DNA from: Anas platyrhynchos
Lineage: Eukaryota > Chordata > Aves > Anseriformes > Anatidae
DNA: 64,000 nucleotides
Reading direction: 5' to 3'
Assembly: GCF_047663525.1 (NCBI RefSeq)
Contig: NC_092592.1
Coordinates: forward strand, 21,938,501-22,002,500
Both the position numbers and the translations under genes were made by a program. Below the pieces are notes generated by a model. It did no database searches. It had not been told where the DNA came from and saw only the letters and a list, made by a program, of their open reading frames with translations. Of the stretch, positions 1 to 10,787 are shown piece by piece (position 1 is the first letter of the stretch; every line of letters begins with the position of its first letter).

Positions 1-2043
1 GGAGGGAGCTTTTGAAAGCTGCTGAAATAGGGGAAGGTAGCAGGCAGCAGTAGCTGGCTGGAAGGGGGTGTGGATTTCTTAGATCTTGGTATTGGTGCTT
101 TGGCTGGAATTTCTGGACAAAGGGAAGAGATTTACTGCACACAGGCAGCAACCCATCCTCTTCCTTAAAGCGTGTGTGCTCAAATTCAGCATCTTTGACT
201 CCTTTCCCATCACAAATTCAACCTTGAGGGCCTTCAAAGGAATCAGGAGGTTCTGTTTCCTCTGGAGGGACAACAGTGTAGCCAAGGCACAATGCTCTCC
301 TGGTTTACATGGAGACATTCAGATGAATTTCACAGAAAGGGGAATCTTAGTGAGAGGATTTGCCTTCTAAGGTCATAAGTGGATAAATAAAATAATGTTA
401 GAAAGGATTAGGAATTTTAGATTTATTTATTTTTCTTTCTTCTGATAGTTAGAAACTTGTATTTTTATGTATTATTATTATTTTTTAATGTGACTTGACT
501 GTTTTCATTTATTAAAAAATAATATAATTTAAATGGAAACGTGCATATGAATGTGCTTATGTGCTTATGTGTTTATTTAGGTAGATTCTATATAGTGCAC
601 AAATATACACATACAAGACATCATTTCGTTCTCATAGCAATAGTAACTTCACCGGATTATCGGGAAACCAGGCAGTGAAACTCATCAGGAACAGAAAGCA
701 GAGACCCATTCTATCCTCCTCTTAATGATTAATATCTGGCAAGCCACTTGAACTTTGGTTGTCTTTTTTTTTTTTTTTAAGGCCATCTTACTTCAGAGGC
801 TTACAATGTTCTGTATACATAACCATGCATTTCAATATTTTCAGGGTAGGGATTTAGACTTGCCTACCAAGAGGAAATTATTCTGAATTAACTATACTGA
901 TTTAGAAACTGATTTAGTTAAATCAGTGCAACTCTCCTGAGCACTTTATATCACTTCTGTTTAAGTCATGAGTCAGTGAATAACAAATCAATTCTGTTGG
1001 CAGAGAGTGAGAAAGATTAGACTGGATCTTCAGCCCTTCTATCTCAGTATTTATTAGGCTAAGGACTCTTCAGGGCTTGTTGCTGTTCTCTTTAATTTTC
1101 TCTGCCTAATGGACCTGATCCATCTCTTGATGGCGTAAATGAGGGTTTTTCCATGACCTCCAGATGGGAGCTGGAGATGGCAATAACTTTATTAAAAACC
1201 TAGAGAAGCTTAGAATGACAAATAACTCAAAACTGCCTCCTTGCTATGTATACAGTTCTCAGACTGAGGCTCATAATGCAGAAATTGCCTCTGCTCTGAA
1301 AAATGTAATATTCTATATTCAGTGCAAGAAAATTCAGTCCCTAAGTATACCAACCTCTACTAACATCATGCAAAGAGTCATAATCTCATTCCATTTTCCT
1401 AACAATAGCTAACAGCTAAAATCTCACATACATTTTGAGATGGGATGAAAATAATCCCTGTGTCAATCTACAAAGATTTTGTGCATTCAGGCTGAATAGA
1501 TTTGGGACTCAGGCTGTTCCTGGTTTTGTATCTGCTTAACCAGAACATGGACTGATGTTACACTTACAAATTAAAAAGCACAGCTTTTTCAAAACCTATT
1601 TGGTAAAGCATCTGCTTTTTTGTTGTTCTCTTTCTGCATTTTTCTTCGCGCTTATAAGGACTACTAAACAAGAAATTTATCTGAGAATATGTTGAACAAG
1701 AATATTCTGAGTTCCATGTACTGAAGATTTTGCTTACTCTTACCAAGGCTTTTTACTGCTGGCTGCAGAGAATACAGTGCAGAAACAGTTGAGCTCTTGG
1801 ATGGTCTCACTAGTCCAGAAAAGAGTAACTAAGTTGTTTACAAACCTAGTATTTTGGTTTATTGCAAAGCCTTTTTTCTCTTTCAAAACTGGATGTTAAT
1901 AAAGCTCTGTGTAACCAACAATCTTCTGACATGGTCTTACAATTCACCTCCAGTTAGTTCCTAGAAACCTTTATATTGTAAGTAGTGGTGCTCCCTTCCA
2001 TTTTCATCTGTATTACAAGTGTGATTTCTTACTCATTTTACAG
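1..2043. other. Non-coding sequence upstream of the ZNF488 coding exons
   Basis: I see no supported coding exon here. The sequence is AT-rich with a T15 tract at 764-778 and short open frames without family resemblance. Because the first coding exon of the zinc-finger gene opens with a splice acceptor (TTTTACAG ending at 2043), at least one 5' untranslated exon and the promoter must lie further upstream, either here or left of the window. I could not place them. Confidence 0.6.
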
Positions 2044-2050
2044 GTTTATA

Positions 2051-2266
2051 ATGGAACTCACATCTTTGCCTAAATTTCTGTGGACAAATGACAACAAACT
2101 TCTTCATCACCATTTTCCGGATGTATTGGCTACTGTTCACACCACACAAGACATTCCCGAAGAAGCTGTTTTTGGACCATGTATGCTCCAAAACACCCTA
2201 GTGGACACTGTAGCTTTTATTGCCCTCAAGTGTTCTGAAAGACGGAGCATCCATTACGTATTCAAG
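2051..2266 (+). CDS. ZNF488: ZNF488 coding exon 1 (PR domain, N-terminal half)
   Basis: The exon begins at 2044, after an acceptor with a T-rich tract (CATTTTACAG), and has a 7-base leader before ATG at 2051. It encodes residues 1-72 (starts MELTSLPKFLW, ends HYVFK) and stops in phase 0 before the donor AAG|GTAGGA at 2267. The N-terminal half of the PR domain, including the IPEEAVFGPC core, lies here. An in-frame upstream extension to 1985 is intronic. Confidence 0.9.
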
Positions 2267-5200
2267 GTAGGAGAACGCAGCAAGTCATGTCAGACAGGAT
2301 CACACCATCTCGCAGGAGGTGACTATGTCAGGGGGTAGATTTTTGTTCTGTTCAGCACAACTAACAGCTCCTCCAAAAGGGAGAAGTAGCCAGTGTGTTT
2401 CTAATTATGAGCTGTATACTGGAGGGACCTCAGTGAAAACTGGCTCCTTTGCAGGAATACAAAGTTCCACTGCTGTGCTGACTATTGATGACTTGGCTTT
2501 TAAGTTTAGTCCAAAAAGGAGCCCTGTTTTTTTTTTCTCATCCTCTTGGAGACCCTAATTTGAACTCCTTGGTCCAATTTGTATGCTTGGGTAAAGACAA
2601 TGGCCACCATTGGCACAGGTTGTTCTTCCCAGCCAGCCATTTACCCCAGCAAAGCAAACCTGCCCCTAAGCTGTCTTTCCCCTTTGAGTTCCTCTGAGCC
2701 TTACAGCCTCTCGTGGGGTTAGCCTCCTGGATCCAAGGAACAGCCTTATCTTCACCCTTCTTCTCCAGCCTCTGTCAAGGAAGCCAGACCATGTCCATTG
2801 CACAGCTCTGACTGAACCTGTTGTGCAGTAAAGCCCCTCCCTCATTTATGAATGTAAAAGATTCATATGAGGGATTTCCATCCCAGGAAGGGGGTGGACT
2901 TGCATCTCTTGTAGTGTCTCTGCATGCACGGAAAAACTGAAGCAGGCTCATGCTTGCAGTTAAGTGTACCCAGGTCTTCTGTTCTGCCCTGTATTCCTCC
3001 CCACCTCCTTCAAACTCTCTCAGCTCCTTCCCTGCAGGCCTGGTTCCTGGAGGAGCTGTGTTCCCTTTGACTTTGCTTAGAGCTCCGGGTGGGTACTTGG
3101 TATTTCTGAAACACTGAAACTAATAAATGACAGCCTCTGTCAAAGCTATTAGTTGCAAACACTGTGTGTGTGGGTGGGTGTGCTTGTGTTGCTGTCAGAC
3201 TTTTGGATTTCTCAATCATTGTTAATTACCACGGCGTTTAGAGAGAACCAGTTACAGGGCATGCTAATTTATTTTCTCCCTTATAATAATTAACTCTTAT
3301 ACTAATGCCCCCTTAATGTTTTATTCTTTTATTCAAGCTCCTACCGTGGTCATACTTTTCATGGTAGGTAATCGTCAAACTGAGCTAAACACAGAGAAAG
3401 AAAACCAAAATACTGTTTCTGATACAAAACACCAATGAATGGCTGCCCTGCAATTAGTGGAAAACAAAGAGCTATACATTGCTTGGGGTGAAATTTGGAT
3501 CATACTTGTCATTAGACATTTTTCATTTCCAAATTTCTTCCTTTCAAAACAATGACTTAGTGCTTCAAAAATTAGTTGAGGCTTTTTATGTGTATAAGTG
3601 TTGCCCTTGATCGCCCTGTGTTTCAGCCTCCGAGCTATGAAAATCTTCCCCATCCTTCAAATACTGCTGAGGACATAGATCTGCTGTGGTAAAAACCAAG
3701 GAAAAAACCTATAAATAAATAAATCATTCCCTATTCAAAGCAAATGCAATCAATTAAATAAGATGGGAGCCACACACTGAATGAGGAAGACAAAACCAAA
3801 TGTTTTACAGTTATATTATTTCCAGAGCATGGTCAACCTGTGACTAAATGACTCAGGAGTCCTGTGGAGAAAGGCATTTATGCAACTGAGGGCTATGTTG
3901 TAACATGTACACAGAAGGGAGATTTAATTTGAGCAGTAGGCTTAATATTATGTTTTTAACTTTTGAGTGCCTGACCTTCCAACCTAAGTGAAATTTTCAA
4001 ATTAAGCTGTTTGGTATTCCTGAATACACACATACTGAAAGTAAATCAACCCCTCACTACACTCGGAAGTAATGTAATGAAAAGTATTAATCAAATGAGT
4101 TTTTGTCTGTTCGTATACCCTGAAATGAATTTAAGCTATTTATCGAAGGAAGAAAGGGGAATATGTCAATGTCATTTTATTTCTGAAAAAGGAAAGTGAT
4201 AATAAAAGTACTTCCTAGCTGTATTTGTTAAAATCTAATATTTACATAATTTAGCCAGTAGTAAATGTGGAAGTTGTCTCCTTGGGATGTCGACTCAAAT
4301 AATCAAAATGATTCCTAATTTACCCCTCTTCTGACACATCCCATGGGATTGAGACCCCTTCTTACAGAGGATCACGCCATCTGTACCTCTAAGATCCACA
4401 CCCAACGCAGCCTCAGGAGACAACCAGCATCAGCAGAGGAGAGCACCTTGCCATGAGGGGGCTGGAGATGGGCCAAGGGAGCAGCCCTGGCACTGCTGGC
4501 CCAGAGCAGGTTCATGTGAAGAATGGTGTCCCCTTCTGGTCCCACTCAGTGCTCCCAGAGCTCTAAGCACTCACATGAGGGAAGCCTTCTCCCTCCCATG
4601 ACTTTGAGTTTGATTACAGCCGTGTGTGATTTGGGGTTGCAGCTTTGGCATGGGCTCTGTGTGAGGCAGAAAATAGGCTTTTTCTTGAATTTCATGGAAA
4701 TCTATTTGGGGTCACAGGACTTCAAACTTGCATTTTTTGTGTCCTGTTTCACAGGTGGATGTTACGTCTGTGCACAGTCCTACAGGGCTGCCTTGGATGA
4801 GACTTGTACAAGCAGCTGCCAATAGCAAGGAGCAAAACTTAGAAGCTTACTTAGAAAACAGTCAGTTATATTATCGCTCTACCAGGAAAATCAACAAAAA
4901 TGAGGAGCTGCTTGTCTGGTATGATGAGGAGCTTTCCAGCCTCTTGGGTTTCAATGAGATAAAAGCTCAAAGTCCCCAAAATGGTAAGTACCAGACTAAT
5001 GGTTCTGCGGGGGTCACTGAGGACTGAAGTGAGTCTGCAACATTAGCATGGGTGATCCTGTAATGCAGGAAATAAAACCAGTCTAAATCCTTAGCAGTCA
5101 GGTAAGAAAAGAGAAAAAAAAAGAGCAATCAGCTAAGAAAACATTCTGTTTTAGGGACTGAGCTGGAGGCATCCAGTGAGAAGAAATTTGTAGTTCTCTA

Positions 5201-6808
5201 TACCAGTTTAGTTGTTACTTTCCAACAGAGGACAGTGCACTAGGGAGCAGTGCTGAAGTTTTTAAACTGTGCAATGGAGATCTATGCACCTGACTACCTT
5301 GGACTCCTAAAAGCCTAAAATATCCATTGGAAATATGCCTTTAAAATAAAAATATGCCTTTAAAATAGCAATTTTATCTAATACAAACATGGCTGGAGAA
5401 TCTAAATGAGAGCATTTCTGCAAGGAGCACATGGAGGTAAATACAAGTGAACCATTTTCCATAACAGCAGGGGACCTGACTCTGCACTGGCATTACCTTT
5501 ACCATGTATAGTCTTGTATGACATAAGAGATGTTTCTGGGTTTGTGTTTTGTTTGTTTGTGTCAACAGCAGGGTCAGGATTTGCATCCATCCATGATTCT
5601 AACTTTGCAAAACTCATCATTTGTTGTCTGTTTCTGCAGAGCTGAGATGCCAAGAATGCAACCGAGTCTTTAAATGTGAGCATTCGTATCTCTCCCATGT
5701 CCGCTTCCTATGCGGACCAGAGAAGAGTGCCCTGCTATGGAGAAACTTCCAGGATGGCAAGACTGAAAAAGGCAACTTAGAGGACCAGACCACAAATTTC
5801 CACAGCCTGGCAAGGGATCTAGAGGTCAAAATGGCAGCTCATAAAGATGATGCCCATGGTCTCACTGGAGAAAAGAGAGCAAAACTAGAAGAGGCTGAGA
5901 ACAACAGGAGCAGAAAAACAGTGTTGTTGGAGAAAACAAATAACCTGAGTGAGGGACGTAACTGTGGGGGCAAGGAAGAAGTTGGGGGAGAGCGCTCACT
6001 GGCAGGTTCTTTCTGGAAGCCTAGTTCAGGGAGGCAATCAGCTAGGAAGGATGCTTTTGAGCAGAAGCAGAGTGCTTTCACTGAGGTCAGGAGGGTGAAA
6101 GAGAAGATGAGGAATGAGAAACCCAAGGAATCAGAAGAGGAGGATGACACAGTCCCAGCTAGTAAGGAGCAGGTATCAAAGGAAGTGTTGCTGAACTCCT
6201 CTGGCAGTGCATTCTCCTTTGTGTGGCCCACCAGAGCCCGAGGAGAGCAGAAGAGTGCTTTCAGCAAGCCTAGTAAATGTCTAGCAGAAAGAGCTGCAAT
6301 AAATTCTTCTCATCCCATGAGTGAGTCACCAAAGAGCCTGGGGGAGCTGTCCGGCTTCATTGCCACCACAGACATCATGTGCTGCAGCACTCTTCTCAAT
6401 TCCAAGTTCTTCGTCAGTGATTTGTGTAATGCTCAGATGCTGCAGACTAGCATCACTCGGAGCAATGTTTTCCCATATACCTCAGACCTGTGGTCCAAAC
6501 AAGCAGGAGGACAGTTACAAAACACAAGCACCACTTCTTCCTCCTCCTCCTCCTCTTCCTTGACTCTTCTTCCCCCTACCTTCACGTCATTTGGAGTGGC
6601 TGCCCAGAACTGGTGTGCCAAATGCAACCTGTCCTTTCGCATGACATCTGATTTAGTCTTCCACATGCGGTCACATCACAAAAAAGAATACTCCTCAACT
6701 GAATCCCAGAGCAAGAGGAGACGAGAGGAGAAGCTAACATGTCCAATTTGTCATGAGTACTTCCGAGAACGCCATCATTTATCCCGGCACATGACCTCTC
6801 ACAATTAG
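2051..6808 (+). CDS. ZNF488: ZNF488 (PRDM8-like PR-domain zinc-finger protein), whole coding span
   Basis: Join 2051-2266, 4755-4983 and 5640-6808: 1614 coding bases, 537 aa plus stop, with every junction GT-AG and in phase. Seen: a PR (SET-like) domain in residues 1 to about 140 (segments IPEEAVFGPC, FIALKCSERRS, EQNLEAYLENSQLYYRS, EELLVWYDEEL); a C2HC finger with C152, C155, H168, C173; a charged Lys/Glu-rich middle; a serine run; then two C2H2 fingers (C474/C477/H490/H494 and C516/C519/H532/H536) joined by a basic KRRREEK linker and ending HMTSHN. This is the full PRDM8 architecture. The position beside RBP3 identifies the ZNF488 paralogue rather than PRDM8 itself. Family knowledge: a nuclear transcriptional repressor; ZNF488 is linked to oligodendrocyte and neural differentiation, and PRDM8 to neural and retinal circuits. 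The start at 2051 is the first ATG after the acceptor at 2043, and it aligns with the PRDM8 N terminus. The gene converges on RBP3. Confidence 0.92.
4755..4983 (+). CDS. ZNF488: ZNF488 coding exon 2 (PR domain, C-terminal half)
   Basis: Acceptor TTTCACAG ends at 4754; donor ATG|GTAAGT follows 4983 and is near-perfect consensus. The exon encodes residues 73-148 plus the first base of codon 149 (phase 1). It carries the conserved PRDM8-type segments PWMRLVQAA, EQNLEAYLENSQLYYRS and NEELLVWYDEEL, which close the PR fold. Confidence 0.9.
5331..5367 (+). repeat. Two-copy 19-bp tandem duplication in ZNF488 intron 2
   Basis: AAATATGCCTTTAAAATA occurs twice with a 19-bp period. The copies are identical, so the duplication is probably recent. 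Confidence 0.85.
5640..6808 (+). CDS. ZNF488: ZNF488 terminal coding exon (three zinc fingers)
   Basis: Acceptor TTTCTGCAG ends at 5639. The exon restores codon 149 (Glu) and reads to TAG at 6806-6808. It holds the C2HC finger (LRCQECNRVFKCEHSYLSH), the acidic/basic disordered centre with short conserved motifs resembling PRDM8 (SAFTEVRRVKEK, KSAFSKPSK), a TCC/TCT serine microsatellite near 6536-6560, and the two C-terminal C2H2 fingers. The open frame continues upstream of 5640 to 5621, but that part is polypyrimidine tract and intron. Confidence 0.93.
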
Positions 6809-7038
6809 AGCTGTGCAGACAGATCTCACCAAGGGACTGGGCAGGTTGGGTGAAGAAGGGAAACATTATTCAATTGTATCAATTTCTTTTTGCAGTTACA
6901 TTAATTTCTTACAGGAGATCACTGTTTACAGTAATTTATAATAGATGCTTTGCAAAAAATATAAAATGTTTACAAAAGTCTGAGTGGGTTGTTAGATCTG
7001 AAAACTCAACCTAGCCCTTTTCAATCTATTTTTGAGGA

Positions 7039-7044
7039 AATAAA
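7039..7044 (+). terminator. Candidate polyadenylation signal for ZNF488
   Basis: AATAAA on the + strand 231 bases after the stop codon, the first canonical hexamer seen downstream. The T/G-rich sequence further downstream is compatible with a processing site. A longer 3' UTR is equally possible. Confidence 0.45.
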
Positions 7045-10000
7045 GTAGTGAAATGAATGCACATGCAGTATTAATTTGCAAAGAGTTGGGAACAAAGGTA
7101 TCATTTTTCAGATAGAGTTTGCTTTGCTTGTATCTGATTTGCTGGTGTATGTGCAGTACAATGTAAATACAGAAGTAACACACTCTTTACTGAATGTGGA
7201 ATCTTTAAACACTAAAAAAAAAAAAAAAAAAAAAAGTGTTTATATGCTTAAAGAAAATAAGTTACTTTTCCTAGTTTTCCTAGCAGCTTTGGTGGACTCA
7301 CTCCTTTGTGTTAGCTGAATTTGCTCTCTTATCAGATTCATCTCACTGTCTCCTTGGCTTTGGAAGGGACTACTTAAAGTTAAGACTACCTGAAAATAGT
7401 GGTTGTCAAAAAGTGACCAACACACAGCCAAAGAGGATGTGAGTCGTAAATCAGTACATCTGAGTTCTGTTCTATGCTCTGCCGCTTTTGAAATATCTTA
7501 CACAAAACCAAATCAAGATGGATCTGCATCAAAATGTGACCTGTTGTCAACACAATCATGTAGACAGGGAGCGCAAATTCTTCCCTGAGGTGTGCTTGCA
7601 AAATGTGTGTGACTTTGGTAGGCATATAGATCGGATAGGGGCAGAGTTTAGCTTGTGGTTTTCAGTTTCTGGATATACTAAAGAAAGTACCTGGGATGTC
7701 TGAGTTACTGCTATCTACTGGTAGACAGAATCTGCACCCTTTAAGTCTGGATGAGAGGCTCTGTTCTGCTGACAGCTAGAAGAGGAACATCCTTCAGAAA
7801 ATGACAGAAGCATTAATTGCATTGGATGAGACCATCTCTATCATTTGCTTTCTACATTGGCCAATCCATCCATTTTAAAGAAGATGCCAAAGTCTCTCTG
7901 TAGCCAGTCTATATGAGACAGTTTTCCGTTGCCTTCTTTGGTTTGTGCTCTGCTTAATCTCAATCAGTTTATATTGCTTGAAGGGGAGGGGAGGGAAAGC
8001 AAGAACCCTGCCTGTTGTTACTGCAGCTCATCTAATTAGCCCTTCATTACTTTCTAAATCCATTTAGGGACTTTCTCTTGATAGCTTATGACAACATGTT
8101 ATTCAAGTGAACATTTATGTCTCTCTTGAAGGGGATTTTTTTAAGGCTGTCTCCTGTTTTTGTGGCCTGTCTCTGAGCTTCATCTGCAGTTATTCCCTTT
8201 CAGAAAGAGAATTGTTAAAAACTGCTTATTTCTCAAATAAGAGTACCCCTAGGATTTGTATAGGACATTACAATATACTCCTTTTAACTTCATGCTGATG
8301 ATACAGTCCAGTGTTTGTCTGCAGCACACTGGACAGAATTTTTTATTGAGTTCCCATGATGATGCTTAGGTTGATAATGCAAGTATCGGACAAGTGACAA
8401 GAGACAGCCCTAGAGTCTTAGGCTGTCAATTGGGATCAACATATTACCCTCATTGCCATCTCTTGGGAGATTTCTCTAAGTCAGAGACCATATTCTTATA
8501 TTATTATTTTAATAATAATATACTGTTTGTTATTAATACATGGCTGTTTCCTGTTAGCATAAACATTTGACTTATTGTAGGCCAGTCACCGGCTGTGCAC
8601 TCCAGTTTTATTTTCCCAACATAAAGTGATTAAACCTTTACATTATGCCTTTGAGTTTAGAGGACATAAATTGAGACTGGAGGTCTGGTTGGACTGCAAC
8701 ACAGCTTTCCCAGGTCAGTGGTGGAACTTCTTTCATTGGAGTCATTAAAAACCAAAGTGAACAAAAGCTTTGAAACATGCAGCACAGGGAACAACCTTGC
8801 ATTGAGTAGGGGATGATGTGGTTTCCTCCTAATCTTTCCATCTCTATTTTGTGTCCAATAACATTTACTGTGTAAGGAATATATTTATGGCAAGGTTTTA
8901 CAGGCCAAATTTCACTCCATCTGGTTTTATCTGGGTGCCAGCCAGTTTACTGTGAAGTCAGTGTCCATAAAGTGTAATAAAGGACTCCATGGTGTAACTG
9001 CATTCATATGTGGTTAGGGTTATAGTTCCCATTAGTAGTTTAGGCCAGATTGTGATCTCACTTATTCCAGTGCAAATCCAGAATAATTCCATGTTGCTAC
9101 TCCTGATTTACATCAATAATATTCAGATCAGTCTGACCCTGTATGAATAAGACTAAAGATTTATTTATTTATTTTTCATACCATTACTGCCAAATATTCT
9201 CCTCTGTGCTTTCTATAAAATGCTGTTGTCTTAACAGTTGTATGTTAGAAACTTAGCTTCAGATTTCTTCTGGAAAAAGACAGGAGCAGCTACGCAATGC
9301 TTCCCTGTATTATGTTGGTTCATTGCTTCACCACTCCAAGGGCCTGTTTTTCCAGTGCGCTACACTTGGTTATCATTTAGGTCAGAATGAAGCAGTATCT
9401 AACTGGCTACATGGTTTCACTGATTTTGTGTTGGTATAAGTGATACTGGGAAAGCGTGGAAAAACAGCCACTGATAAAAAGCTGCTAAATCTCCAGATTT
9501 CTTCCAATGGTGTGTTAGATCTACATCCTCAGAGCTCTCATTAGTAATTAAACTTCATTCTGCCCATCCTGTGAGGCTTAAGTAAGCAGCAAGACTACGG
9601 GGAGAGAGAGCTTTCCTTTATATCATGAAGTTGTTTTCTTTGGTGAAAGAAAAAAAGAAAAAAAAAAAAAAAAAAAAACAGCACAAAAAATGACCTATAA
9701 CCTAGTTTCTTTGTGGACATATCTCAGCCACATAACTTAGATACTGTGATGACAAACCCTGTATAAATGCCTTCTGTGCATAGAAAGAAAAGAGAAACAG
9801 TTACAAAGAGTGTCAGAGCTGATTCAAAATACAAAAATGAAGAGGAGAGGTTTCTAACTAGCTTTCCCTCTGACATTGTCCTTATCTCCTCCAGTTGCAG
9901 GAACAGCATGGATTACGCTAGCATGTAAAGATTGGGGGGTTTCCTCTTGCAAAACAGAAATCCCACTACAGGGAAGCGTGTACTGTCCTTACCCCTCTTC

Positions 10001-10734
10001 AAATGGCCAATGGCACAATGATTGAGTGAACAAATTGCTTTTTACACCGACAATTACAGTGTTTTGTGAACTAAGACCTGTTTACACACACTACTGTCCA
10101 GTATCACATTCTTTTGCCAGCTACACCTGTGCTGACATCAGAGCAAAATATCATCGGCGCCAGCAGAATCAGACCTTGATTCCTATGTGTGAAATAAGCT
10201 CTTGTGCAAAGCCCCTCATGCAACTGGGGGGAATGTCTTTTATGTGTCTCATGTTTAACTGAGTGTCTCATCTAAGTTGGGCTACATAAACCCTTGCACT
10301 TAGCCAAAATTCTGGGAGATTTTATTTCTTTATATGAAAATATTCATATTAAAGCTGAGTGAACCAAGGCAGCGCAGGCAGAAGGAAGCCTAACGAGACA
10401 AAGAAAAACAAACTTCCTGTAACTGAGTCATGCTGGAAGCTTTTTTTCCTAATGTCTGGAAATCTGAACATTTAAATTGGTGCGCATGAAAGGAAATCCT
10501 GCTGGAAGAAAAGCACTCCCCTAGATGTTCTTGAAGAAATGAAGGGACTTAAGGAATTCATGAAGGACTGCATCCAGTCCCAGTGCAATACTGTGATTTT
10601 ACTGGAGGGATCTTTGTCTTTTGTATGACTAGAGATACTTGGAGGAAAAAAATGGAGATGTGTTTCTTTATCACAACCACACTCAGATTTTTGAAGAGTA
10701 TGCATGTGCTTGTTTTTAGGAGTAAGTTTTCACT

Positions 10735-10787
10735 AATTCCTTACTGAATCTGTGGGCTCCCTACAGACCACAGTTTGAAAATCACTG
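10735..10787. mobile_element. Possible hAT/Charlie-type DNA transposon remnant
   Basis: The segment ending CAGTTTGAAAATCACTG resembles the reverse complement of the CAGTGGTTCTCAAACT terminal inverted repeat common in Charlie-type hAT elements. Only one end is recognised. No paired end or 8-bp target duplication was established, so this is tentative. Confidence 0.35.

Noticed and set aside
1985-2050. N-terminal extension of ZNF488 upstream of MELTSLPK
   Set aside because: It lies in the polypyrimidine tract and upstream of the acceptor ending at 2043, and PRDM8 homologues start at the corresponding methionine.
2051-6808. Assignment of the zinc-finger gene as PRDM8 itself
   Set aside because: The domain order is that of PRDM8, but RBP3-GDF2-GDF10 synteny is the ZNF488 locus; PRDM8 should lie near FGF5 and BMP3.
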